Assembly: GCA_033722675.1 (NCBI GenBank)
Contig: JAWVYO010000074.1
Location: forward strand, 1-12,124
Origin: DATHYU01 sp033722675
GTDB taxonomy: Bacteria > Actinomycetota > Acidimicrobiia > Spongiisociales > UBA11373
Direction: 5' to 3'
Length of the DNA: 12,124 bases
Below the pieces are notes generated by a model. It saw only the letters and a list, made by a program, of their open reading frames with translations, ran no database searches and was not told where the DNA came from. Every line of letters starts with the position of its first letter. Position 1 is the stretch's first letter. The position numbers were made by a program, and so were the translations under genes. Positions 1 through 6,772 of this stretch are shown piece after piece.

Positions 1-420
1 CTCCAAGGCGTGGGGGATGTTCTGCGTGGTGAGGGTCCCGATCCGGTCGGTGCGGAGGGAAAGATCGATGACCCCATACGGCCGCCCTCCGGCGTCGACC
101 ACCGCTCGGGCGAGGGCCTCGTCCATCGGTACGGAGGCCTCGCCGAACCGGACGATGCCGGCCCGGTCGCCGAGGGCCTCGGCGACGGCTTCGCCGAGCA
201 CCAGGGCGGTGTCCTCGACGGTGTGGTGGTCGTCGATCTCGAGGTCGCCCTTCGTCGTGATCTCGAGGTCCAGCATCCCGTGGTGGGCGAAGGACGTGAG
301 GAGGTGGTCGAAGAAGCCGACCCCCGTGTCCACGGTCGCCGTGCCGGTGCCGTCGAGGTCGACGGTGACGGCCACGTCGGTCTCCCGGGTCGTCCTGGTG
401 CGTGTGGCTGAGCGGCTCAT
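1..420 (-). CDS. hisB: Imidazoleglycerol-phosphate dehydratase HisB (3' end outside window)
   Basis: This enzyme dehydrates imidazole glycerol phosphate to imidazole acetol phosphate in cytoplasmic histidine synthesis. The first 140 residues are present and the rest lies beyond the left edge. Seen: the family's metal-binding signatures FFDHLLTSFAHHG (about residues 36-48) and DDHHTVEDTALVLGEA (about 63-78), which carry the histidines and acids that bind the paired manganese ions. The start is the ATG at 420-418, which overlaps the hisC stop as ATGA. A strong Shine-Dalgarno sequence AGGAGG lies at 433-428, 7 nt upstream. There is no N-terminal phosphatase domain, so this is the monofunctional form, not the enterobacterial bifunctional one. 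It is the last visible gene of the minus-strand his operon; hisH or other his genes probably follow outside the window (inference). Confidence 0.97.
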   Translation of the reverse strand, partial: MSRSATRTRTTRETDVAVTVDLDGTGTATVDTGVGFFDHLLTSFAHHGMLDLEITTKGDLEIDDHHTVEDTALVLGEAVAEALGDRAGIVRFGEASVPMDEALARAVVDAGGRPYGVIDLSLRTDRIGTLTTQNIPHALE

Positions 421-1463
421 CCGAGGGCCTCCTCGAGTTCGGCGACGAGCCGGTCGTGCTCGCCGGGGGAGCGGACGGTGAAGCGAAGGTGGTCGGCGAG
501 GGGATGATCGGCGGCATAGGCGCGCACGACGATCCCCCGGTCCATCAGCCGCGTCGCGACGTCGGAGGCGTCGGGGACGGGCGCGAGCAGGAAGTTGGTG
601 GTGGAGGGCCGCACGTCCAGCCCGATGCGGGTCAGGCGGTCGGCCAGGTCGGCGCGGGCGGCCCGCAGGACGGCGACGTTGGCATACATCCACGACGGGT
701 CCTGGAGTGCCCGGACGGCGATGGCGGCGGAGACGGTCGAGATGCTCCCCGGCGGACGGACGGCGTGGAGTGCGGCGGCGTGCCGGGGAGAGGTGAGGGC
801 GTACCCGACGCGGATGCCGGCGAGCCCGAAGGCCTTCGACAGCGTCCCGAGCACGACGAGGTCGGGATCGTCGGCGATGCGGTCGGACCAGCGGTCGCCG
901 GTGAACTCCGCGTAGGCGGCGTCCACCACGACGACGCCCGAGGCGGCGTTGCGGACGCGGTCCAGGTCCTGGTCGGAGGGCCGGTCGCCGACGGGGTTGT
1001 GGGGTACGCAGAGCCAGGTGACGGCGCTGCACGCCGCAGCGTCGGCGAGGGCGGAGGTCGGGAACGCGAGGTCGTCGCCGCGAGCCACGCCGACGAAGTC
1101 GCCGCCGTGCTGGAGCGTGGCGATGCGGTACAGGGGGTAGGCGGGCACGTCGGCGACGGCGCGGTCACCGGGTTCGAGGAACGCCTTCGCTGCGAGCAGG
1201 ATGAGCTCGTCGGCGCCGGCGCCGGGCACCACCTGGTCCGGGTCGACCCCGTGGTGGGCGGCCACGGCCTCCCGGAGGGGCGAGTAGTCGGCGGCGGGAT
1301 ACTCGTTGAGGCGATCCGAGGCGTCGGCGGCGGCCGGGGCGGCCCAGGGGGGCGCGGCGGGCGACGTGTTGTGGTCGAACCGGATCACGTCCTCGACGGC
1401 GATCCCGGCGCGGGCTGCGATCTCGGCGGTGGAGGGCTGCCAGCGGTAGACGGGGGCCGTCAT
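417..1463 (-). CDS. hisC: Histidinol-phosphate aminotransferase HisC
   Basis: A PLP-dependent class I/II aminotransferase that converts imidazole acetol phosphate plus glutamate to histidinol phosphate. The protein is 348 residues, normal for the family. Seen: the substrate-cradle tyrosine in RLNEYPAADYSPLR (about 51-64), GAGADELI around the cofactor phosphate (81-88), HNPVGD with Asn155, VVVVDAAYAEF with Asp181 and Tyr184, the Schiff-base lysine Lys210 in TLSKAFGLAG followed by Arg218, and the carboxylate-binding Arg327 in LRFTVR. The start is the ATG at 1463-1461, which overlaps the hisD stop as ATGA. The frame stays open far upstream, but that part is antisense-like noise over hisD. hisC has only a weak Shine-Dalgarno (AGG about 12 nt upstream), so translational coupling to hisD is likely. 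Confidence 0.96.
   Translation of the reverse strand: MTAPVYRWQPSTAEIAARAGIAVEDVIRFDHNTSPAAPPWAAPAAADASDRLNEYPAADYSPLREAVAAHHGVDPDQVVPGAGADELILLAAKAFLEPGDRAVADVPAYPLYRIATLQHGGDFVGVARGDDLAFPTSALADAAACSAVTWLCVPHNPVGDRPSDQDLDRVRNAASGVVVVDAAYAEFTGDRWSDRIADDPDLVVLGTLSKAFGLAGIRVGYALTSPRHAAALHAVRPPGSISTVSAAIAVRALQDPSWMYANVAVLRAARADLADRLTRIGLDVRPSTTNFLLAPVPDASDVATRLMDRGIVVRAYAADHPLADHLRFTVRSPGEHDRLVAELEEALG
428..433 (-). promoter_or_regulatory. Shine-Dalgarno sequence of hisB
   Basis: AGGAGG on the minus strand inside the 3' end of hisC, 7 nt before the hisB ATG. It shows that hisB can load ribosomes itself, in addition to being coupled through the ATGA overlap. It also fixes the hisB start. Confidence 0.75.
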
Positions 1464-2746
1464 GGTTCGAACCTGATGTCGACGGCGAGCCGGTGGGCGT
1501 CGAGGCCCTCGGCATCGGCCAGGGTCGTCACGGTGTCGCGGAGGCCGGCCAGCCCCTCGCGCGTGAGCACCTGCACCTGTCGCCACGACCCGAAGTCGTC
1601 GGTGCCGAGCGGGGAGACGGCACAGGCGAGTCCGCCGGTGGGGAGCACGTGGTTGGCGCCGCTGGCGTAGTCGCCCACGGGTTCGGGCGCCCAGGCACCC
1701 ACGAACACCGAACCGGCACCGGTGATCCGGTCGACGGCGTCCGCGGCGTCGTCGAGGTGGAGGGACAGGTGCTCGGGGGCGTAGGCGTCGGCGAAGGCGA
1801 TGGCGTCGTCCCGATCGGCCGCCAGGACCACCAGGCCGTGATCGGCGAGGGCCTTCTCCGCGATCTCGCGACGCCCGAGGCGCTCGAGGAGCTCGCCTGC
1901 GGCCGCCACGACGGCGTCGAGGACGCCGGGGTCGGTGCCGACGAGCACGACCGGCGAGTCGGGGCCGTGCTCCGCCTGGGCGAGCAGGTCGGCCGCGACA
2001 TGGCGCGGGTCGGCGGTGGCGTCGGCGAGGACGAGGGCCTCCGACGGTCCGGCGGGCATGTCGATGGCGCATTCGCCGGCGACGGCCAGTTTGGCGGCGG
2101 TGACATAGGCGTTGCCGGGTCCGACGATCTTGTCGACCGGGTCGATCGTCTCGGTGCCGTGGGCGAGCGCCGCGATGGCCTGGGCGCCGCCCATGGCCAG
2201 GACCTCGTCGACGCCGAGGAGGCCCGCCGTCGCCAGCGTCGCCGGATGCACGGTCCCGTCGGGACCGGCGGGGGTGGCGACGGCGATCGAGCCGACGCCC
2301 GCCACCTGGGCGGGCACCACCGTCATGACGAGGGTGGAGGGAAGGGGAGCGCTGCCCCCGGGGACGTAACACCCGACTCGCCGCAGCGGTGCCCACCGGC
2401 GGGCGACGGTCACCCCCGGGGCCACGTCGACCGTGGAGTCCCGGGGCCGCTGGCTCTCGTGGACCCGCCGGACGTTGGTGGCTGCGGTGCGCACGGCCCG
2501 CTCGAAGTCGTCCGTCGCACCGCGTACCGCGGCGGCGATGTCGGCGGCGGGCACCCGGGCCCCGCCGGGCCGGGAGCCGCCGAACCGTCGGCCGTACTCG
2601 GCGAGGGCGGCGTCACCGCCCCTCCGAACGGCGTCGACGGCGTCGGCCGCGACCCGCCGGACGTCCTCGCTGGCCACCGCCGAGCGGCGGAGGAGGCGGG
2701 CGCGTTCGGACGGGGAGAGGTCGCCGAGCGTGATCCGGCGAATCAT
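1460..2746 (-). CDS. hisD: Histidinol dehydrogenase HisD
   Basis: A zinc enzyme that carries out the last two steps of histidine synthesis, oxidising L-histidinol to L-histidine with two NAD+. The protein is 428 residues, typical length. Seen: VGCYVPGG (124-131), DKIVGPGNAYVTAAK in the NAD region (205-219), zinc ligands by family alignment Gln257 and His260 (LLAQAEHG), Asp359 (EPVGDYASGANHVLPT) and His418 near the C-terminus, and the catalytic Glu325-His326 pair in YAPEHLSLH. Every key residue is present, so it should be active. The ATG at 2746-2744 overlaps the hisG stop as ATGA. No good Shine-Dalgarno sequence is visible, which points to coupled translation after hisG. In the cell it follows HisC and the HisB/HisC products directly in the pathway. 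Confidence 0.97.
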   Translation of the reverse strand: MIRRITLGDLSPSERARLLRRSAVASEDVRRVAADAVDAVRRGGDAALAEYGRRFGGSRPGGARVPAADIAAAVRGATDDFERAVRTAATNVRRVHESQRPRDSTVDVAPGVTVARRWAPLRRVGCYVPGGSAPLPSTLVMTVVPAQVAGVGSIAVATPAGPDGTVHPATLATAGLLGVDEVLAMGGAQAIAALAHGTETIDPVDKIVGPGNAYVTAAKLAVAGECAIDMPAGPSEALVLADATADPRHVAADLLAQAEHGPDSPVVLVGTDPGVLDAVVAAAGELLERLGRREIAEKALADHGLVVLAADRDDAIAFADAYAPEHLSLHLDDAADAVDRITGAGSVFVGAWAPEPVGDYASGANHVLPTGGLACAVSPLGTDDFGSWRQVQVLTREGLAGLRDTVTTLADAEGLDAHRLAVDIRFEP

Positions 2747-3588
2747 GGGATCAGCTGCTCGATCGGGAGCACGAGGATCCCGGACGCGCCGGCCGATTCG
2801 AGTTCCGGCAGCAGGTTCCACAGTTCGTCGGTGTCGACGACGGAGTGGATGGCGACGAGGCCGGTGTCGGCGAGCGGGATCACGGTGGGGGCGTCGAGCC
2901 CGGGGATGAGGTCGCCGATCCGGCGCGCCGCGTCCGCAGGGGCGTTCATCATCACGTAGCGGCGGCGGCGGCCCGCCACGACGGCGCCGAGCATCGTCGC
3001 CACCTGGTCGATGTCGCCGTTGACGTCGGCTCCGGCGATGAGCACCGCCTGGCTGGTGAGCAGCGTGGCGATGGGCCGCAACCCGTTCACGAGCATCGTC
3101 GAGCCCGAGGAGACGAGGTCGACGACGGCGTCGGCGACACCGAGCTTCGGCGCCACCTCGACCGACCCTCGGAGGGGCACGATGTCGACCTCGATGGTGC
3201 GTTCGGCGAGCAGGCTCCTCGTGGCGCGCGGGTGGGCGGTGGCGACGCGCAGGCCGTCCAGGTCCTCGAGCTTCTCGATGTCGGAGGCCTTCGGGACGGC
3301 GGCCGAGAGGCGACACCGTCCGTATGCGAGTTCGGCGGCGACCCGCAGGCCGGTCCCGGACTCGACGAGGAGGTCGAGCCCGGCGATGCCCATCTCGGCG
3401 ACGCCGTCGTCGACCATCTCGACGACGTCCTCCGTGCGGACGAACAGCAGGTCGATGGGCACGTTGCGGACCGGCACCGTGAGGCTGCGGTCGGTTCGCT
3501 CGAAGGCGAGTCCGGCGTCGCGCAGCAGGTCGGCGGTGGGCTCCATGAGCCGGCCCTTGTTGGGCACGGCGAGGCGAAGGCGTCTCAC
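2743..3588 (-). CDS. hisG: ATP phosphoribosyltransferase HisG, long form
   Basis: Catalyses the first committed step, ATP plus PRPP to N1-phosphoribosyl-ATP, and is the usual target of histidine feedback inhibition. The protein is 281 residues, the long form. The two-lobed catalytic part starts with RLAVPNKGRL (5-14) and contains the PRPP-binding stretch DAVVDLVSSGSTM (153-165). The C-terminal ACT-like regulatory domain (about 207-281, RRRRYVMMNAP onward) binds histidine in relatives, so no HisZ partner is needed. The start chosen is GTG at 3588-3586: it keeps the conserved N-terminal strand, has AGGAG 5 nt upstream, and overlaps the upstream regulator's stop as GTGA. The ATG at 3546 would delete the RLAVPNKGRL motif. 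It is the first enzyme gene of the operon, directly behind the candidate regulator. Confidence 0.96.
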   Translation of the reverse strand: MRRLRLAVPNKGRLMEPTADLLRDAGLAFERTDRSLTVPVRNVPIDLLFVRTEDVVEMVDDGVAEMGIAGLDLLVESGTGLRVAAELAYGRCRLSAAVPKASDIEKLEDLDGLRVATAHPRATRSLLAERTIEVDIVPLRGSVEVAPKLGVADAVVDLVSSGSTMLVNGLRPIATLLTSQAVLIAGADVNGDIDQVATMLGAVVAGRRRRYVMMNAPADAARRIGDLIPGLDAPTVIPLADTGLVAIHSVVDTDELWNLLPELESAGASGILVLPIEQLIP

Positions 3589-3899
3589 GTGGTCTCCTGG
3601 TCGGTGGGGAACCCGAGCCGGTCGAGGACCAGGCGGTAGCCGCCCTCGCCGTGCCGGAGCCACTGGGCGATCCGGGTCACGGTGGCCGTCGACGAGGCGG
3701 TGGCTTCGGCGATCTCGCGGTACGGGCGTCCCTCGGCGAGGAGACGGGCGATCGCCCAGCGCTGGGTCATCTCCTCGATCTCGCGCATCGTGCACAGGTC
3801 GCGGAAGAACCGCTCGGCCTCGCCGACGTCACGCAGCGACAGCACCGCCTCGAAGAGGGCGGTCGAGTCGTCGCTGGTCCAGTCGGCGTTGGTCGTCAT
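3585..3899 (-). CDS. TrpR-superfamily regulator, YerC/YecD type; candidate repressor of the his genes
   Basis: A 104-residue all-helical protein. Seen: an N-terminal helical part with ALFEAVLSLRDVGEAERFFRDL (about 14-35), then EEMTQRWAIARLLAEGRPYREIAEATASSTATVTRIAQWLRHGEGGY (about 42-88). The latter has the TrpR-type helix-turn-helix, with REIAEATASS as first helix and turn and TATVTRIAQWL as recognition helix, followed by the GEGGY ending typical of YerC/YecD proteins. TrpR relatives act as dimers on palindromic operators and sense an amino acid or related ligand. The gene is the first of the hisGDCB operon, overlaps hisG by GTGA, and is divergent from hisA. This context suggests a histidine-responsive repressor (inference; the ligand is not visible in the sequence). 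The ATG at 3899 has no clear Shine-Dalgarno sequence, but no other start is available before the conserved helices. Confidence 0.88.
   Translation of the reverse strand: MTTNADWTSDDSTALFEAVLSLRDVGEAERFFRDLCTMREIEEMTQRWAIARLLAEGRPYREIAEATASSTATVTRIAQWLRHGEGGYRLVLDRLGFPTDQETT
3594..3598 (-). promoter_or_regulatory. Shine-Dalgarno sequence deciding the hisG GTG start
   Basis: AGGAG on the minus strand, 5 nt before the GTG at 3588. It lies within the last codons of the upstream regulator gene. It supports the GTG rather than the internal ATG at 3546 as the hisG start. Confidence 0.75.
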
Positions 3900-3955
3900 G
3901 GGGGCTCGGGTCGGGGGATCGGTACGCTTCGGCCGCTTCGGGCGACCGGTTCAGT

Positions 3956-3961
3956 GTTTTA
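3956..3961 (-). promoter_or_regulatory. Possible -10 element of the regulator-hisGDCB operon
   Basis: TAAAAC on the minus strand, forming one arm of the palindrome. A weak -35-like TTCCGT lies 18 bp upstream (3985-3980). An alternative minus-strand promoter is TTGTGT (4012-4007), 16 bp, TACACT (3990-3985), which would place the palindrome just downstream of the start site. Neither is a strong match, so the exact start is uncertain. Confidence 0.35.
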
Positions 3962-3964
3962 GCG

Positions 3965-3973
3965 TGCTAAAAC
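3965..3973 (+). promoter_or_regulatory. Possible extended -10 element of hisA
   Basis: TGCTAAAAC on the plus strand has the TGN extension before TAAAAC, which can compensate for the absence of a recognisable -35 box upstream (about 3945-3950). Transcription would start near 3980 and leave a leader of about 45 nt carrying the AGGAG Shine-Dalgarno. The element is one arm of the candidate operator. Confidence 0.35.
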
Positions 3974-4015
3974 GTTGACACGGAAGTGTAGGCGTCGGCC
4001 GCACCGACACAAGTC

Positions 4016-4020
4016 AGGAG
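4016..4020 (+). promoter_or_regulatory. Shine-Dalgarno sequence of hisA
   Basis: AGGAG, 4 nt before the ATG at 4025. The spacing is short but usable, and it fixes the hisA start. Confidence 0.7.
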
Positions 4021-4024
4021 TTCC

Positions 4025-4768
4025 ATGCAGATCATTCCCGCCGTCGACGTCCTCGACGGCTCCGTCGTCCGGCTTCGCCGCGGCGACTACGACGACGTCA
4101 CCGTCTACGGCGACGATCCGGCGTCGGCGGTCGCAGGCTGGGTTGACGCCGGTGCCACCCTGGTCCACGTCGTCGACCTGGGGGCGGCCCGCACGGGGGC
4201 GTCGTCACCGGGACTCTGGGAACGGGTCGGCGCGGCGGGGGCGCCCTTCCAGGCCGCCGGCGGCATTCGGACACCGGAGACGGCAGCCGACGCGGTGGCC
4301 GCCGGGGCGAGCCGGGTGATCGTCGGGACGGCCGCGGTCCGCGACCCGGCCCTGGTCGCCGAGATCGTCGCGGCCGTCGGGGGGGCGCGGGTGGTCGGGG
4401 CCGTCGACGTCCGTGGCGGGCGCGCTCGGGGCGCCGGTTGGGAGGACGACGGCCGCCCGGTGGACGACGTCGTCGACGATCTCGTGACGGGGGGCGTCGG
4501 TCGGCTCATGGTCACCGGGATCAGCCGCGACGGCACGATGGAGGGACCCGACCTGGATCTGCAGCGCCGCGTGGCGGGCCGGGTCGCGGTCCCGGTCATC
4601 GCCTCCGGGGGCGTGGGGACCCTCGACCACGTTCGCATCCTCGTCCCGACCGGTGCCGAGGCGGTCGTCGTCGGCCGGGCGCTCTACGAGGGCGTCTTCG
4701 GGCTCGCCGAGGCGATCGAGGCCGGGTCCGACGCCGGGTCCCGGGTCGCCGACGACGGCCCGGGCTGA
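4025..4768 (+). CDS. hisA: HisA/PriA-family phosphoribosylformimino-AICAR-phosphate isomerase
   Basis: A (beta-alpha)8-barrel sugar isomerase that opens the ProFAR ribose ring to give PRFAR, the fourth step of histidine synthesis. The protein is 247 residues, full length. Seen: catalytic Asp8 in IIPAVDVLDG and Asp128 in GAVDVRGG; phosphate-binding glycines in AAGGIR (77-82), IVGTAA (99-104), ASGGVG (193-198) and VGRALY (216-221); and TGISRDGTMEGPD (164-176) with Thr164 and Asp169. Actinobacteria often have the bifunctional version PriA, which also does the TrpF reaction. The PriA loop is usually RGRGW with an arginine two residues before the tryptophan; here it is RGAGW with Ala137 before Trp139. 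This favours a HisA-only role (inference). The gene is transcribed away from the rest of the operon and ends 4 bp before the convergent ATPase gene. Confidence 0.95.
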   Translation: MQIIPAVDVLDGSVVRLRRGDYDDVTVYGDDPASAVAGWVDAGATLVHVVDLGAARTGASSPGLWERVGAAGAPFQAAGGIRTPETAADAVAAGASRVIVGTAAVRDPALVAEIVAAVGGARVVGAVDVRGGRARGAGWEDDGRPVDDVVDDLVTGGVGRLMVTGISRDGTMEGPDLDLQRRVAGRVAVPVIASGGVGTLDHVRILVPTGAEAVVVGRALYEGVFGLAEAIEAGSDAGSRVADDGPG

Positions 4769-4772
4769 AGGC

Positions 4773-6764
4773 TCACCGACCCCGGTAGCTCGCCAGCGCC
4801 GAGGCGATGTCCTCGCGTGCCACGGTGATCGCGGTCGGATCCCTCCGGAGGGCGCCGAGCGCAGCCTCGCGGAGCATGCCGGTGAGGTCGGCGAAGGAGA
4901 GACCGTCGGTCTCCTCTGCGAGCTCGTCGAGGTCGACGTCGTCGGCGAAGGGGATGTCGACCACGCCGAACAGCGCCCGCCGAGCCGACGACTCGGGGAG
5001 GCCGAGGTGGAGGTGGGTTTCGAACCGTCCGGCCCGCAGGAGGGCGGGATCGATGAGGTCCTTGCGATTGGTGGCGCCGACGACCACGACGTCGCCCCGC
5101 TCCGATACCCCGTCCAGCTCGGTGAGCAGGGCGGCGACGACCGTGTCGGTGACCGACGTCGTCGAGCGTCCCCGGACGGGGGCGAGCGCGTCGAGCTCGT
5201 CGAAGAAGAGGATGGCCGGCGCCGCCGCCCGGGCCCGGGCGAAGACCTCCCGGACGCCGCGTTCCGACTCCCCGACGTACTTGTCGAGCAGCTCGGCGCC
5301 CTTGATGGCGAAGAAGGCGGCGCCCGACTCGTGCGCCAGGGCGCGCACGACGTAGGTCTTGCCGGTGCCCGGCGGACCGTGGAGCAGGAGCCCGCGCGGC
5401 GGGTCGATACCGAGCCGGGAGAAGCGGTCCGGGTCCGTCATCGGCCAGATCACGGCCTCGGTGAGCCGCTCCTTCACCGTGTCCAGGTTCGCCACCCGGT
5501 CGAACCCGTAGGAGGGCATCTCACCGGTGGGCACCGATCCCAGCGACGGCGTGGTGTCGGCGATCGCATCGACGAGCGTCGCCGTGGTGACACGGCCCCC
5601 CGATCCCGCCGCCATGGCCGAGGCGTGCACGACGGCGGCCACGACGTCGGCGCCGCTGAAGCCCGCCGACCGTGCCGCGAGCGTGTCGAGGTCGACGTCT
5701 CCGGTCGGGACCCGGGCGAGCGAGGCCTCGAACAACAGGCGACGACGGGCCAGGTCGGGCGGGGGGATCGACAGGCTGCGGGGGAGGAGCGGAGAGGCCG
5801 ACACCGTGCGGTCGAGGGCGCCCGCCGACGAGGCCCCGATCACACAGGCGACTCGGGGCCGCTCGGCCACGGCGTCGAGGAACCACCGCATGACCGCCGC
5901 CGTCTGGGTCCGGAACATCCCGTCCTCGCCGACGACGGCGTCGAGGCGGTCGATGAAGAGCACCGAGGGGGCGATCGCCGTTCGCAGTGCCTTCTCGAGG
6001 ACGTCGACCAGTCGCTCGGGCTTGAAGACGAGTTCCAGGGAGACCTCGTGGACCGACGCGTCGGTGCGGGCCGCCGCGGCGGCCACCAGCTCCGACTTGC
6101 CACAGCCCGCCGGACCGGTGAGGAGCACCCCGGCCACGCGGGGCAGCCCCCACGCCTCGGGCAGGTTCCCCTCCGACGTCAGGAGGGCGAGCCATCCGGC
6201 CAGCACGCCGAGCTCCGCGTCCAGCCCGGCCAGGAGTGCTTCGGCCGTGGTGGGGGAGTCGCCCGTGATGCGTCCGTCGGTGTGGGCCACGGTGGCGGGG
6301 ACCACGCCCTCGCCGATCGGTCCGACGACGGTGGCCCCGCCCACGAGTCCGAACCCCCCGGGCACCACCTCCAGCACCTCGACGAGGCCTGCGTCGGCGT
6401 CACCGTCCGATCCGTACGCCGGATCCAGGGCGACGCGGTCGCCGGTGGTCACCGGCATGCCCTGGAGGGCGCGGGCGGCGTGGCGGGCGTCGATGTCCCC
6501 GCCCTCCTCGCCGAGCACCACCCGGTTGGCCTTCGGCGGGTTGACGCGGATCACGTCGGCGATCTCACCGACGTCGACGCCGGCGTTCTGTCGGGTCCGG
6601 GGGCCGACGGCGATGACGGCGGCGCCGGGGACGTCGCCGGGACGGACGAGGACGTGGGTGCGCCCGAGTCGGACGATCCCGCCGCCGGGGAGCCCCATGG
6701 CGGCGAGGATGGTGGGGTCGGTGCGGGCGACGGGATCCGATCCCGGCCGGACGGTCAGACGCAT
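4773..6764 (-). CDS. cpa: Cdc48/p97-like two-ring AAA+ ATPase (Cpa type)
   Basis: A 663-residue unfoldase-type ATPase. The N-terminal part (about 1-165) looks like the Cdc48 N-domain double-psi barrel (GGIVRLGRTHVLVRPGD, RQNAGVDVGE, later LVGGATVVGPIGEGV). D1 has Walker A GPAGCGKS (217-224) but a degenerate Walker B, LFIDRLD with Arg273 where glutamate is expected, and GASS instead of GATN at sensor 1. D2 is canonical: GPPGTGKT (463-470), pore loop with Tyr496 before GESE, LFFDELDAL with Asp522-Glu523, GATNR with Asn566, and LLRAGRF with the arginine fingers. Known of the family: actinobacterial Cpa proteins resemble Cdc48 and have been linked to the 20S proteasome. No GQYL or HbYX-type C-terminal tail is present; the protein ends SYRGR. 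The start at the ATG 6764 lacks a Shine-Dalgarno but has TACGCT 8 nt upstream. The open frame upstream of it belongs to no gene. Confidence 0.85.
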   Translation of the reverse strand: MRLTVRPGSDPVARTDPTILAAMGLPGGGIVRLGRTHVLVRPGDVPGAAVIAVGPRTRQNAGVDVGEIADVIRVNPPKANRVVLGEEGGDIDARHAARALQGMPVTTGDRVALDPAYGSDGDADAGLVEVLEVVPGGFGLVGGATVVGPIGEGVVPATVAHTDGRITGDSPTTAEALLAGLDAELGVLAGWLALLTSEGNLPEAWGLPRVAGVLLTGPAGCGKSELVAAAAARTDASVHEVSLELVFKPERLVDVLEKALRTAIAPSVLFIDRLDAVVGEDGMFRTQTAAVMRWFLDAVAERPRVACVIGASSAGALDRTVSASPLLPRSLSIPPPDLARRRLLFEASLARVPTGDVDLDTLAARSAGFSGADVVAAVVHASAMAAGSGGRVTTATLVDAIADTTPSLGSVPTGEMPSYGFDRVANLDTVKERLTEAVIWPMTDPDRFSRLGIDPPRGLLLHGPPGTGKTYVVRALAHESGAAFFAIKGAELLDKYVGESERGVREVFARARAAAPAILFFDELDALAPVRGRSTTSVTDTVVAALLTELDGVSERGDVVVVGATNRKDLIDPALLRAGRFETHLHLGLPESSARRALFGVVDIPFADDVDLDELAEETDGLSFADLTGMLREAALGALRRDPTAITVAREDIASALASYRGR

Positions 6765-6772
6765 CGGCGCCG

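Larger units (their letters stand above)
3951..3978. promoter_or_regulatory. AT-rich palindrome between the divergent his transcripts; candidate operator of the TrpR-like regulator
   Basis: The core at 3956-3973 is GTTTTAGC, a 2-bp centre (GT), then GCTAAAAC: perfect 8-bp arms. After two unmatched bases on each side the symmetry resumes for 3 bp (TCA at 3951-3953, TGA at 3976-3978), giving a 28-bp imperfect palindrome. It is the only AT-rich stretch in the 125-bp region between the regulator gene and hisA. It has a 2-bp centre and no following T-run, so an operator is more likely than an RNA hairpin terminator. Each arm contains TAAAAC, which could serve as a -10 element in either direction: TSS near 3980 for hisA and near 3949 for the regulator operon, leaders about 45-50 nt. 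A repressor bound here would cover both promoters. The binding protein is inferred from context only. Confidence 0.7.

Noticed and set aside
1465..1474. GGTTCGAACC palindrome at the hisD-hisC junction
   Set aside because: It lies in coding sequence within an operon, lacks the 4-bp spacer of an SOS box, and is a short palindrome that can arise by chance.
402..2959. Long plus-strand open frames opposite hisC and hisD (402-1670 and 1493-2959)
   Set aside because: They are antisense to clear enzymes, with low-complexity Gly/Arg/Val-rich translations and no domain signatures. Such frames are expected in DNA with GC-rich third positions.
3975..3980. Consensus -35 hexamer TTGACA before hisA
   Set aside because: The positions 15-19 bp downstream (about 3996-4005) are GC-rich and contain no -10-like sequence, so the match is probably incidental to the edge of the palindrome.
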